From positions 97,208,743 through 97,272,742 of the forward strand of contig NC_044278.2 of NCBI RefSeq assembly GCF_004027225.2: a DNA stretch of 64,000 bases, read 5' to 3'. Numbering within the stretch: the stretch's first letter is position 1; every line of letters starts with the position of its first letter. Position numbers and translations under genes: made by a program. This DNA is from Strigops habroptila (taxonomy: Eukaryota > Chordata > Aves > Psittaciformes > Psittacidae). The notes under the pieces were generated by a model that was not told where the DNA came from, did no database searches, and was given only the letters and a program-made list of their open reading frames with translations. Shown in pieces: positions 1 to 13,700 of this stretch.

Positions 1-3000
1 GGAAAGTGAGGAGGAAGATAATTTGAAGATTTTTCTTACTAAAAGGTGACTGTACAAAAGACAGCATTTGGTTCTGGTTTTATTTTCGCTCTGCAGTACG
101 TATATGAAGCCTTACCTGTTCCCTTTACTTTTCTAGATGGAAATACAAATTGAGTTTTCACAATGACGCTGGGCTCCTTCCTGCCTGAGAGGGTTCCCAG
201 GTCCCCTCCTGCTACAGCAGTGCATCCCCCCTCTAACTGCTGGCTAAGGAGGCCCTTTATGGTGCCCAGGCAGTCCCTTTCACTGCATTCATAGGGTATA
301 AGTGTGACTGGAGCTGAGGATATACAAAAAAGGAATACGATTTCCAGTGCCCATGTAGAAAGCTCCTAAAAAGGCCATAGTCAAGGAAATCCACCATGGG
401 TTTGGTTCCCATTTGAAAATGCATTTTCTAGCAGCAAGACTCTGAGACTGAATCCGAAGCTAAGTGCCTAATTCACTGCCATCACTACCTCTCTTTATTG
501 GTCAAACTGATGGTTTTCCCCATTGTATTTAATTGAATAATCTGCTTAGGTTTACCCTATTCAAGGGATAAGGAAGGACACTGGGGAAGGTTTGGCTTTA
601 TTTAACAGGCTTTTAAGGATGCAATGATCAAATGGGCTGACAACAAAACAAGAATGAGCCATATAGGAAACAGGGGCATGCTGTGACCTCAAGTGAGAGG
701 AAAAGCTGAGTCTGTAAAACAGGACTTGCTAGCTATGAACTGTCAGGACAGCTACAGACAATTAATTTATGGTGTGATGTCTATGTGGGTTATTTAAGGC
801 ACACCAGATCTTTGGGTGGAGGCTCCCATTAAAGCCACAGCAATAAGGAACCAGTCAAATGCCTCGTATTCAGTGGCCACTAACTCAACAGTCTGAGGAC
901 TGCCCTCCACAGGGATTTCCAAGCTTCTCTTTTTGTGCATTGACTTTTGCCAATGGGTCTTGGTCTTTCTGAGTGCAGTCATTTTGCCCATGGCAAAATT
1001 TGGTTAATGTTTCTTGGCTTATTAATCTTTCCGTGTTTATTGTGTGAAACTTGCCTATATCCAAGCTACTCTTGGAAATACTAATAGTGGTTAAAGTTTT
1101 ACCTCTTGGAGTAAGCTGATTGCTGCATGCCACAAATCATTTTTCATTTCAAAGAGGAAACATAGATCTGTGCCAAGCCACTAATGTAATTACTGTCCCT
1201 TCCCTGCTGCATCTACCATATGCAGTACCTGTTATATGCAATTATTTTCAATCAATCATGAGCTCCACTCCAGACAGACAAGATCATCTTTCAAGTGCTA
1301 AGTGTTACTGAAATATGGTTGCACGTTACCTGCAGCAAGAGTGAAAGGGAAGGCAGTCCGGGATGGACAAGGATTACTCTGGGTAGTTTACTAGTGAGGC
1401 ATCCATCCTCTGACCCCCTAGTTTTGCAACTTGTTGGTCTGGGCAGCTCCTCACTTAGCAAACAGGCTGCTTTTAACTCACTTTTTTAAGTCATCCAGCT
1501 CTCTGCATGGACCACACAAGGAGTGTAGTAGCTAAATGAGACCCTCTTGAGTATTGAAGACAAGCACTTCATTCCAGTTTTGCACTGCTGAAGCAGGCTG
1601 CATTATGTCAGCCCTGTGGCTCTCTCCCATGTGCCCCACTAGTGCATCAAGACACAGCATTTGCAATAGCCATGTTTCATGGATCAGGGCAAGGAGATCG
1701 TTTCAATCCCAAATGCAGAACTGCTCCAGGAGAGCTGGTCTCTGGAAGGGCCAACACCTCCACTGGTGCATGGCACATCGCCCAAAACAGCAGCCAAATG
1801 CCACCAGCACCTCCACTGCTGGCTGGCCCTGTCCCACTGCCAGGGTCCCTTGCACCTGGAAGCTGCAGCCCCTTTTGTGAGGGTGCTGTTTGTGGACCTG
1901 CAGGTTTCCTTCCCGTTTCTATTTCTTTTAATGTCTGTACCGGATAATGAAAGATGACAGATGATGGTAATTACAGCATGGTGGTTGGGTTTGTTGGTGT
2001 TTTTTTCTACTTTCCTTAAGAAATGTTACAGGCATCCTAAGCATTTTAAGCATCTGTAAAGATGGGTGTGGTGTCCTGGGTAGTGTAGCTGGCTAAATAC
2101 AATAACTATAGGGCAGGCCAGGATGTGACTCTTGAGCTAAACCAGTAACTGCTCTCTACTGGAGCTGCAAAATTAGCTTAAAGATTTCCATTGGGTTTTC
2201 AGCCCTTGGATTTAGCTTAGATTTTTAAATGGAGGTTGCAGCTGTTCAGCAGGATCTACGTTCTCTGTGATAAAACAAATTGGCTGTGAGCGTGTTTGAA
2301 TTGTTAGCTGTAATAGTGTGCAGTCTTTTTGCTTTTCAGGGTTTGATCCGCACATTCAGTTGCTTACAAACAGGGGTGGATTGATAAGAAGAGAAAGAAG
2401 GGGCTGAGAGGCTTTTATCCAAGTCCTATTAACACCATGGGCTTTGAGGCATACTCCACACTTTTAGTGCATAGAGTAAGAAAGCTGAAATGCCAGTTCC
2501 TGACTTCACTGCCCATGCAGACCAAAGCAGTATCATCCCTGTTAAAATCATGAAGAATCCTGCTGAAAACAAAGGAACCTTACACACATGCACTCACGCA
2601 TGTATACATAGAGCATAAACCATAACTTGTTAATTTTTTCTTACTGGCTAGCAGTATCTAAGTCCTTGTGGAAGCATTACACTAGGTAAATCTTTGAGTT
2701 TGGCCCGTATGTTGCCTGCAATAAGTACTGGGGAACACAACTGTTTTGCCAATAGACCTAAATCCACAACAGGCGCTCATGCGCCACTACAGGGAAACAT
2801 TTGAAGGTGATCCAAAGTCAGCTGAAAACCAGTGACCGTCAAAGGAGATGTCAAAACAACAGCTTTAAGACTCGTGGCCAGTTGGTACCTGTGACAAAAA
2901 CAGTATTTATAGGTATAAGCCTTTTTGCCAGATGGGAATGTACACTGTGCTCCTGGCTGTACCTTTGGTCTCTGGCAGGTTTTGTGTTCACTAAACGAAG

Positions 3001-5049
3001 TGTGTGAGCTTGCCAGTGGCGTTATACTTTCTCCTTCACACATAAACGTGCTCCTGCTGGTGCTCTGGGCCCATGGGGCAGCGGCACTGGCGTTAGGCAG
3101 CAGTTTCCCGTTTGACTTCATCGTCACAGTCAGTGGAGGCCATGAGCAGAAAAGAAGCTGCAGTGCTCGATGTCTGGTACTCCATAAATGAAACAGCACT
3201 GCCAAAACCCATAGCTAACTGGAGAGCCAGCTGTTGCTGGGGTAGGAAGGTTTTCTAACATAGCATGCTAGATTTCCCTTATTTGGTTTATTTATTTCTA
3301 GGAGGCATAGCAAATGGTGTGATAGTGGGATGAAGAGGTCTGGCTAAGTAAGGAAATAAGTTGTCAAGGCTTGCGGTCACTGTATCCAGTGTAGCATCAG
3401 AGGCAGAAAAAGTGAACAGGTACCCGTGTTCGGAAGAGGATGGGCTGTGTTTGAAGGGTGGCAGTAGAAAGTGCTGTGAGCAATATTCGTGGGAAAAAAC
3501 CCAAACAACAACCTGGTTACTGCAACAAAACCTAAATAGAGCTGAAAACAAACAGTCCTCTGAATGCAATGGGCACTAGACACTCTTGCCACCTGAGGAG
3601 AGTAATTGGCAAGTGCTGAGTAAGAGCTTGTTCTGGGTTTGGAGGGTCAGCATTGTTATGCTAATAGTCCTTTCACTTGCCTCCAGTGCTGCTGTTGTGC
3701 TCCCTTGGAAGAATTGGGCAGGAGGCTTTCCCAGGACCTACTTGTGAGGAAGGGCTGGCTGCTGTTTCATCTGGTCCAATGCAGGCAGCTGCAAGCCTGC
3801 CTTAACTCCTATCCCCTACATCTCCCCGCCCCTCACAGTGGAGCCCTTTGAGCATTTGCAGGGTCTCCAGAGAGTCTGCTCAAGGACACAAGTTGATTGA
3901 AACCAGCCCAGGCAGGCCAGTTCACTTTTGGTCAGAGCAGCTTCTGAGCTGTGGTCTGCCTGGGCTGGCACCAGCAGGTCATGGGCATCATGGCATGTGT
4001 GAGAAGGGGTCAGATCCACAGCAGGGCTGGCTGGGGCTGCCCCAGTCCACCAGTCTGTGAGGCTATCTCTGGCATCTGGGTGCTTTTCCTCCCTTTCCCA
4101 GCTGTTCTCATCATCAGTGGTGATGTTCCTTCTTGCCCCATTGGGTCCTGCCCATTCCTAGGACATCAGCTGTGCTGTCAGCACTTCACAACGCCCTTCT
4201 TGCTTTAACAATACAAGTGAGAATCAGTCAGTTTTTTTCAGAGTCTGAAGCTGTCTTTAACAAATGTAGACCCAATTTTGTCCTAAGTTCTCTCGTCTGA
4301 GAAACATCCTTTCTGCAAATTTAATTAGAAGGGACTCTCATTTACATGGATTCTACCAGCTGCCATCAGCTGCATGGCCCTGGGGGAAAAAAATCAGATG
4401 ATACTGTGAAAGCCATTAGCAAGGACATTAGAAGCAGCCATATTCAGGTCAGTCAAAGTTCTGATAATACCTAGCATTCATGTGTCCTTAATTGCTTTTC
4501 CCCCTTTACAGCTGTTGGATGAATACACCACCTGAGAGGGGGCTGCCTTAGGGATTTCTTTTCCATTATGTGATGTAGATATGGAGAGAGGAGATGGCAA
4601 TTACTGCTCAACAAGGAAAGGAAGAAGTAGACTTGAGCAGCAAGAAGATTTGAACTTAGTGGGAGAAAATCTAAGGAGCTAATATTTGGCCTAAACAGGG
4701 GCAGATGTGCTGGGAGGACCAGCAAAGGAATTGCTGAGCTACTTTGCTAAGATGCTAAGAGCATTAAACATCTTTGGGAAGAAGATGCGGTACCACTTCT
4801 GGACTTCAGTGCCTTGTTCAGGTGTGTCTTCGAGCAAGTCAAGAACATTATAAGGTGATTTCTGTATCTTACAATAGCATCAGAAACATAAAAAGCTTAG
4901 GCATCTTGAGGACGTAGACAGTAGAAATAGCTAGCATAGCTAGCTCCAGGCCCTGAGTCAGAATCACTCCTACGACTCGCAGGACCCCTCTTCAACTGGT
5001 GTGATGTCCACAGTGCCTGTCACCACACCCAGGGCTTTTCTGCACTAGG

Positions 5050-5206
5050 AACATGGCAGAAGTGCTTTGCAGGGAGCACATTGTCCTTATTCTCATTGTC
5101 AAGAGAGGAAAAGCGAGGTGGTGTGAAGTCAAGGGACTTGCCCAGAGTCAGCCAGTGACAGTTGTAGGGCTTGAAACCTTGTCCCAGTCCTGTGCTCTAC
5201 CTAACA
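5050..5206 (-). repeat. MIR-like ancient SINE relic
   Basis: Read on the + strand, this resembles the reverse complement of a MIR element. An AAGTGCTTTGC block is followed by a TTATTCTCATT block, then a GAGGAAA stretch, the core-like GGACTTGCCCAGAGTCAGCCAGTGACAG, and finally a GCTTGAAACC ... GTGCTCTACCTAAC ending. That block order matches the family. Similarity is judged by eye from memory of the consensus. MIR and related amniote SINEs are known in birds only as old, diverged relics, which fits the patchy match. Confidence 0.55.
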
Positions 5207-5517
5207 GGTAAAAGGCAACACTGCCAAACCACACTGCAAACGTTTTGAGGACTTGCTTTGCCTTTACAGCTTGTGAAGTGTAACCCAGGTGCACCCAGCC
5301 CATTATCTACATAGTGATTTGTTTCCAATCTTCTAAATAAGATCTGACACAAAGGAGGTACATTTAAATGCTGTAGCATACACTGAAATGTTCTTTCTGG
5401 ACTGTCTGTGTAAGAAACTTTGCCAGCAACACCCGCTTTTTGGCAGCTGCTGCAGTGACAGCTGAGAATGCAGTTTGATAAAAAATGCCACTTCTGCAAA
5501 ATAATCATGGCCCGTAG

Positions 5518-5542
5518 GGTGATTCCCAGCAAGATCTTGTGA
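5518..5542 (+). repeat. 25-bp dispersed repeat, copy 1
   Basis: This 25-bp block (GGTGATTCCCAGC then AAGATCTTGTGA) recurs with a single A/G difference at 7173-7197 in the same orientation. Similarity does not clearly extend beyond it on either side. The source element is not recognised. Confidence 0.5.
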
Positions 5543-6144
5543 GGGGAAAGTCTTAGCCGAAACACATCTGTTTGGGGCAGCATGAGGGCTGGAGAAAGCA
5601 AAAAATGTTGTGAATGTTAAGCCAAGCATGATAATAGGTAAATGGCTCAAGCCCTTGGTTGTTTTGGCTGAAATGATTTGAGAAAACTTTGTGGAGTGTG
5701 TACCTGTGGTATGAATTGATCGGGTGACATGAAACCATTCTTCCTTGGCTTTCAAAAGGGTGAAAACCGAAGGAAAATGACAACAGATTACCACAACTGT
5801 CAGTGTACTTTTCCTGCTAGAACCATGATAGACCCTGGTTGACTTGTTTTAATTAATCAGAAGCAATCAGCTTGTAAGTGCTGTGATTAACACAGCTTCT
5901 ATTTAACCCTGCACTGAGTTTTCCAAACAGTGTATGTAGCTAAAAAAAAAGGCTAAAAGCTCTGAGGTAGAAGCTCCAGAAGCTGAGGATGTCTTCTGGT
6001 GCTGAACCACCAAAGCTGCCCCCAGGGCACAGACCATATGTAAAAACAGTATAGCAGAATGCAGCAGTAGAAGTCCAGATGATGTTCTACTGGGTTTAAG
6101 AGAAGATTTTTTTTTTCCTCTGAGATTCCCAAATGGCAGTTTGA

Positions 6145-6474
<330 letters not shown>

Positions 6475-7172
6475 TAGACTTGCTGGAAATGTTTTCCAAA
6501 AGAACATTATAAAAGAAAATGAAGGAATGGATGTACAAATTTAAGACATGGAATTTAATAGTCTTGCCATAGGGGAGCTAACACTCCTGGAGATCTTGGC
6601 AGGGTAGGCAGAGGCATCACATCACAACACAGGTCAAGGTAATTCACAATGAGTGCAATTATCTGTCTTTGAAGTCTGGCATGTTTATGGCATTTTAACC
6701 CAAGCCTAGAGAGTATGGTTCTGGTTACTCACATCCTTGGGAAGCTGGTAAATAACACTTACTGCCTATGTGAGCTTTCTCCCAGACAAGCCACCGGTTT
6801 TACTGTTGGTGGCTGCACTCTGAGTGAGAGCCAGAGATGTGGCCAAGCCAGGCTCATATCCATGCGGTATGGGGCAAGCTGCCTGTAGTGAGGGCTCTAG
6901 GAAACAAAGGCCCAGCAGTGACCTAAGGATTAAGCAATGTGGATGATCAGGATCTGATGTGTGAATGCACATCCAGGTTCTTGTTTAGCTAGGAGGATTG
7001 ATGCAGCTGCTGATACCCTATTCTATAAGTGCTCTCTGATCCTGTGTCATTTGAGGAAGAGGGGAATCTCCTCCTGAAGGAGCAGGCAAGACTGAGCACC
7101 GTGACCCTCCGCCGGTGTGAGAGTTCCCACTCCCCAGCATGGACACATAGAGCTCCCCATTTCCAGCCATGG

Positions 7173-7197
7173 GGTGATTCCCAGCGAGATCTTGTGA
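7173..7197 (+). repeat. 25-bp dispersed repeat, copy 2
   Basis: This matches 5518-5542 at 24 of 25 positions in direct orientation, 1.65 kb away. Neither flank is clearly shared, so it may be the surviving core of an old repeat. Confidence 0.5.
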
Positions 7198-8334
7198 ATG
7201 GGTGTGCAAAACCCCTGTGTGCTAAACCTTATGGTTAATGTTAGAAATCCTTTCCATAGCTGTGTGTGCAGGGCTTCTGGTAGCCTGACAGCAATCCCAG
7301 TGCAAAGAACAGTGGATGTAAATGGTCTCCCAGGTTAACCACAAGCCTGCTGCATTATCTTTTATTTTTGCACTGATATTTGTCAGACTTCAGGAGTAAG
7401 GAATTATGTTTCCATTTCAGAGATGTTTCTGATGAAAATATGCAAATAAATGGAGGTTGAAAGGTAAAGATATTGTTTTAGGAGACATGCTCCAGGTCAC
7501 CGTCCCTTACGCCATTCTTGTGGTGTTTTGGAGTGCATTTCATCTGTCATGGAACCAGAAGTTCTCTTTACCAATATCAGCACCCATCTCTACCACTACC
7601 AGTAATGTTGTTATCAGCGGCCACTAATGGTGTTGCCCAAAGGCTGTGTAACGTGCTCTAGAAGCTTTACCTTATTATTCTGAACTCTAATATCCTTCTG
7701 TGCTATTGATATTAAATTTTCTTTACAGTGAAGTATAAAAAGTTCCTGCAACTTTTTTATTCACCTAATAATTGAAAGATTGAACATGAAGGAGACAGAG
7801 CAATGAGAACAGAAATATATAGTTAACTAGCAGAAAAAAGTGTCCCAGAACTAAGATTCCCAGCTCCATGGAAGGGTGTCTCGAAGGATGTAATAGAAAG
7901 ACTAGGCAAAACACAGCCGTACCTGTTGCAGGGAACAGTCGGGTTCATCACTGCCGATGGTCAATCCTGTGCAGAAGCCTGAAGTAGTTCATAGCCAGCC
8001 CATTCAGCAGCTACCCCATTTGAAGGGCTGGCTAGCCCCTCACGGGTGCATACTGATGTCTACTCTTCCACGCCAAGCATGCAGCTCTGCTCCTGTGGTT
8101 CCTGTTTGTCTCCTGACAATCTGCTTGTTCCTAGGCTTCAGTCATTGTTCTCCCCAGAGTGCAGAAAAGCATGACTTTTCCAGGTTATTTCTCTGCAAAC
8201 TCACAAGAAGCTGGATGTCATGCCCATCTGAGGTCCTTGAAGACAGCACTTAGGCAGTTATAAGCTGTGACCTTAAACATAGTTGTGCCCACAATCAAGC
8301 AGAATCTCTGAGACCACCTTCACCATCTCAGTCT

Positions 8335-8348
8335 TGACTCATGAGTCA
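8335..8348. promoter_or_regulatory. paired AP-1 (TRE) palindrome
   Basis: TGACTCATGAGTCA is a perfect 14-bp palindrome. It is made of two abutting consensus AP-1 sites, TGACTCA and TGAGTCA. Binding is inferred from the motif only; there is no evidence here of an active enhancer. Confidence 0.4.
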
Positions 8349-9965
8349 GATACCTGCATAAATTCAATCACCCTGCCATTGACATCAGTGAGGAAACCTG
8401 TGTGAAAAATTTCAGCTGACAGCATTCCTTCCAGGTACACATAAGGACCATGAGATTTATTACGTTAACTGTGAAGGTGTGTGCTCTTACTGTACTTTCT
8501 GGACCCAGAGTATGCCGGGCATGTGTTATGCATGCCTAGACTTGACAGGAGTGCTGGTCTTGCCGATCTGCTGCAATCATATGTTAACACATTAATTAAC
8601 AGATTATAAGGAGAGCTGAAATTTGCTGTAGTGATTTCCACCAGGCAGCTCTGTCACTAAACATCTCTTTTCCAGATACGTTGGCAGGGAATCTAAATGC
8701 TTGGCTAGGATTTTTTTTACTTAATGTCAATGCCTGGTTGATGCTGTGTTAGCAAAGTTATCTGTAAAGAAGAGGTACTGTCTGAGGGCCATTTAATAAC
8801 CACACTGCTCATCGTCTTTCATAAATACCCCTTGGTTGGTGATAACTCAAACCCTCTAGTCTTTTCTGAATCATTAGAGACTGGCTTACTTATTATTTTG
8901 GCCTACAAGCCAAAAATGATGTTTCAAAGACTTCATCTTGCTAAGTCTCAAGACAAATTTAAGTAATTATTGCTTTCATTTAAATATTTAATTTGATTAA
9001 GCCGCAGTAATATGCTTTTTGTTCCTGAGTCTGTGAAATGAGTGTCTCAAGAACCACATATATACAGGCTGCATTTTGCCCTCAGAAAAGCTGAGCTGCC
9101 ATGAGCCCTGCACAGGTTTGCTGACAGGAGAAACGCTGGTGCTGGGAGTGCTGGTCCTTCACATTCTGCTGAGGTGGGTGCTAGTGAGGGTGACACCGAG
9201 AGTCTAGTTTAGCACATGTGGTTACTCTCAAAGGAGTATGTTTGGTGTTCAAAGGGATGCTGATCAGCACACAGCGTACAGCCTCCTCTATAAGGCTGGC
9301 AGAGCAACTGCTGCAGCTTGGACCACAGGGAACATGTGCATGCAGTTAGGAAAGGAGGGTCACAACAAACCAGATTGGACCAGAGAGCCAGCAAAGGTGG
9401 AGGTTCAACACTGAGAGTTGTTCTGGACTTACAAAAGGTGAGGGGGAAAAACGGTTGAGGTTGAAGGTAGAAAAGATAAACCAGCTGCTGCAATCTACAT
9501 TATAGGATGAGAAGGACAAGAGGCAGAAGCAGAGGAGTGACTGCAAGAACTCAATTGAGAAGCAGCTGAATTGTGCACTGTGAAATGTAATGTTAACCAG
9601 GAATATTCCAGGATTAGTAATTGGATGAAAATTCTTGCTTTACCAAAACAAGACAAACCCCCACTCCTTGTAACATGCTTGTAACTAGATAGAATAAATA
9701 AATAGCAATGCTAAGAACCCATTAAAAAAAGCTTAATCCTTATTGGGTGTGCTAGACAAGAAGTGCTTCTCCATGTCTTCAGGGTGTCTGAAAAGGCATT
9801 AGACTAACAGGTACTCCAAATAGTGCTGAGATAGCCCATACTGTGAAGAGGGAACCTCCTCCCTCCACCCCCACCAAACACACACATTTCTGTGTACATT
9901 CCAAAGCAATATTTAAAAAGGCTGCAGGAAAAATAACCATGCCTTTAATTTATGTATAAGTGGAT

Positions 9966-10199
9966 TTGGGTATTCTTTTCTAGAAAACCTAAGCCAACAC
10001 TGTGAAATGCCCAACAGTTTGCTGCTTCCTTTAAAATTGGATATTTATTTGTTTTTTATGAAGTGAAGTATGTCCAAAGGGTTTACTTAAACATTTATAT
10101 ATTGAATTGGGCTAATTTTTTTCAATCAAATGGAAGTGGTTGTACAACTCCATCTCTACAAAGAGGCATCGTTCTTCAACTGAAGATACCCTGCCAAGG
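9966..10199 (+). repeat. long inverted duplication, left arm
   Basis: This segment of about 234 bp is present as a diverged reverse complement at 10571-10792. Exact shared blocks include TATGTCCAAAGGGTTTACTT (10069-10088 versus 10681-10700 reversed), an 18-bp block at 10145-10162 versus 10607-10624 reversed, and TTGGGTATTCTTTTCTAGAA at the outer end. By eye the arms agree at roughly 85%, with small indels. No recognisable transposon family or coding content is seen. The spacer is 371 bp. Confidence 0.85.
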
Positions 10200-10509
10200 A
10201 CAACTCCATTTGTCGATTAAGTTATATTCAATACATGAGCTGTTTTGCTAATGAGAATGGGGAGTAGCCTCTGTAAATAGACAGAGAGAGAGGCTGATAC
10301 ACTTGTAGAAGGGCCTGCTCTCTGCTCTTCTCTAGCAATCTGGTTTTGTCATCATGAAAAAAAGCACAGTGATAGATTAGGGCTTTGACAAATGACCTCT
10401 GGCAAATCTTGTTGAGGCGTTGATAGATCTCTGTCGTGTTCCTCTGCCTGTGGTTCCTAGCTCCCTGGCAGTCCTCAGGACATATGGAGGTCTTGGGGCC
10501 CTGCTCTCT

Positions 10510-10570
10510 ATTCATAGATTCATAGAATCAACTAAGTTGGAAAAGACTTTTAAGATCATCATGTACTACC
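10510..10570 (-). mobile_element. CR1 LINE, extreme 3' tail only
   Basis: On the + strand this reads ATTCATAGATTCATAGAATC, then AAGTTGGAAAAGAC and TTAAGATCATC. That is the reverse complement of the last ~60 bp of an avian CR1, including its short tail repeat. CR1 copies are usually 5'-truncated, but this is an extreme case. The truncation point coincides with the start of the right arm of the inverted duplication. Confidence 0.8.
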
Positions 10571-10792
10571 CTTAGCAGGGTATCATCAGTTGAAGAATGA
10601 CGCCTGTTTGTAGAGATGGAGTTGTTCAACCACTTTCATTTGATTGAAAATAATTAGCCAAATTCAACACATAAATGTTGAAGTAAACCCTTTGGACATA
10701 GTTCACTTAATAATCAACAAATACCCAAATTTAAAGAGAGCAGCAAAGTGCTGGGCAATGTTGGCTTAAGTTTTCTAGAAAAGAATACCCAA
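10571..10792 (-). repeat. long inverted duplication, right arm
   Basis: This is the reverse-complement partner of 9966-10199. It starts at the 5'-truncated edge of the CR1 tail and ends with GAATACCCAA, after which similarity fades. In the sense of the CR1, which is on the - strand, the duplicated sequence lies immediately upstream of the CR1 3' end. The duplicated sequence is in the same sense as LHFPL transcription at its left-arm source. Confidence 0.85.
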
Positions 10793-13700
10793 TGAATGCT
10801 AACGTATTCACATGTATAAACTCACATTGCAGCATCCCATCTCAGATCACAGATGGAACAGAGTTCCTACTGAAACACCAGACTATGAACCGGAGCAGTC
10901 TTCTGCTGCTGTTTTTAGGGTGGTAACTCCTAGAAGTACAGCAATATAAATAAATGGGGCAAGAGAAAAGAGATTTTTTATGGTTTAAGCCAGCATAGTT
11001 GTTTGCTTAGTGACCAAGCTCAGTGACCCAGTCAAAGTCCTTAGTCTAATTCGGCAACAGGCTAATGCCTGAGGTGAAGACTGGAGTTATAAACCAGCAG
11101 TGCTCAAAGGAACTGCCTTTCACTTTTACCAAATGCCTGAGGATGGATCAAAATCGTGTTAATCTCTTGTCATCACACAAGCTGTTATCATTATGATGCA
11201 TTAGTTATACCCTGGAGTTGCCTGTGAGCCTCTTCAGGGCAGCACTGAGTGGCACAGGAGTACGGAGCTGCTGACTGAGAGTGTGAAAGTGAGTCAGATG
11301 TACACAATCCTGTGGTCTGCAAAAGGAATTAGCAAGCAATTTCCCCAAAGCAAGCATCTTTATAGCATATCACACACATAAGCATATACCACACGTTCAA
11401 TTTTGCTGAGCTAGAGGCACTAATACCATTTTGTTTTCATTTCTAGATCTACCACACAAGAATAACAGCTGAAAAATAAGGGGTTTAGCAGGAAATTCAT
11501 TAAAGGGAGGGACCCTGCATGAAGATGAGAACACACATTGAAGATTGCACCAAACATAAGAAAAAACTCCCACAGTTTGCAAAACTTAAATTGTATGAAG
11601 AAATTTTCGGAACTTGCATGCCTTTTTTAAAGGGCAGTGTGAATGTATGCATATGAATACATTAGTATTGGTTCTGAATGTCTAAAATCAATATGAGACT
11701 TCATTTTAGACCATCAATTTCATTTTTAGGCATTGATGTACATGTGGAGACTGCTTAGTTTTTTCATGCTCATTTCTGCTGTGATGGGTGCAAGGGCAGT
11801 TAAATCCCACAAAAGGCACCAGAGAGGACAGGGCATGCTCAGTTTAACTGCTAAAATCAAGCCTCAGTTGGCATCTGGTGAATAAGCTCCAGAAACACTA
11901 CAAGACCAATACCTAAGACACCAAGTAGCAAAATTATTCTCTAAAGATTCATTTACCTAAATGTAGATGATTCATGCCATTGTAGGTGCCCTAGGAAATT
12001 TCATCTGCCCTCCAGCTGCCACTTCCCTACCACCAGATGTATGAAATGATAATATGTACTCATTATCTGATATTATTACTTATTACTTATAAATTATATT
12101 ATGCACCTTATTAACCTGAAAGAATAAGATAAACTCCAATTTTTAAATTGAACTGCTCGGAAAAAAAAGTTGTCTTCCTTTGAAGAAATACGGTGTGTTT
12201 GGGCAGTCAGGACTCAGCCTAGATTATCAGTAGTCCAGAATTTTTTATGTCCTACCACTTTTTGTAAGAGATTACTTTTTATGTCATACCTTTCCTACCT
12301 AGGACCTACTTCTTTATTCTCTGGGGTGATCATTTGTGCTAAGAAGCATCCTACACATGTGACTTGGTGTTTGCTGTATGTAACTACCTTAAGAGCTCAT
12401 CTTTGAGTTTCATGATGCTTTTCATTGCTATTAAAGGCAGTGAAAATCACAGGTCTGGCAGTGAGGACTCATGCGGCTCAAGTGTGACCACTGGCTACCT
12501 GCCCTGCCTACCTACCTGGCAGCTGCTGCCACAGCCTGCCCAAAAATACATTCTATGCTTGTTTAAGTTCATGCCATCCTTATGAGGCTGGGAACAGTCT
12601 CCCGCCCTGTTTCTTGTGCATGTCCTTCTAGAACCTCTGCAGTTGTTTCATGTTCTCTGGCTGTCACGCTCTATTGCTACCTGTCATACACAGAGACATT
12701 CTAGGTCTGGAGGCCCAGCTGCAGCAGCAATCAAAGCAGATGGCTCCAAATGCACACCTTTGCTTGCCCTCTGTGGTGGTCCATCCATCTGTGAACTGCT
12801 GTGGAAGGGCTCTCCCAGCCAATGTGGCCGTCTGGAGAGCAACTTAAAAGGCTGGCTCCCATCCTGAGCTAAACAAGCATCTGAATTACCCTTGAAAGCT
12901 CTCAGAAACTTCTCTGTTGAGGGATATTTGTTTCCAAAGATCATTATTATTAAGGTTCCCCTTTGCCACTTTTAGAGGGCTTGAAACATCTTAAAGAGAA
13001 CTGTTGACTTGATAGTTACTTCTGCTGTAGAAATATTAGAGTCAATTATCTTTAAAGCACTTTAAAAGCAAACAGTGCAGTTACTAAAACAACATAAAAC
13101 CCCCACAGAAAGCAGTGGATATAAAAAAAAAAGCTTTGTCAGGTAGTTAATTTGCCTTAGGTGGCATCATTTCAGCATCTGGCTGAGTGTTGACATATAG
13201 TTCCAAAACAATCAAGAAAAGGATTTAGAGGGTAGGACAATTTATTAGAATCTTATTAAAGGCAAAGGCTTCAAAGCTGTTTTTTTCGATGAGCAATCTA
13301 TCTGACAAAGCCAGTTTTCTTGTTTGCAGATCTGCAAACAGCTCAGAGATTTTACCAGTTCAGTTTTTTGAGTGGGGCTAAGCACAATCTTTACGAGCAC
13401 ACCTGAGCTTCAGCTGCTGAGTTCTGAAATAGATGAGTCAGTCTACGTGCTAGTAAAAAAAGTGTTTTATCAAGGAACATTTCCTTTTTAGTGCCACCAG
13501 GATAACTTCCATTATTAAATCTTTGTAAGCCTTTGGTGACTGTATCAAGGTCAACATATATTGTCTGTAACATAAGGCACTTGCCTTTGTTGCCAGAGTT
13601 AGAACATGGATATGCAAGGTCCCTCTGCAGTCAATAGAGATAACCAGGAACATCCAGAAAGGGACTCAGACCACCTGGGAGCAAGTACCTGATGCTCTTT

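Noticed and set aside
5333..5794. 153-codon - strand frame
   Set aside because: Chance frame in intronic DNA; overlaps other frames of similar length with no domain.
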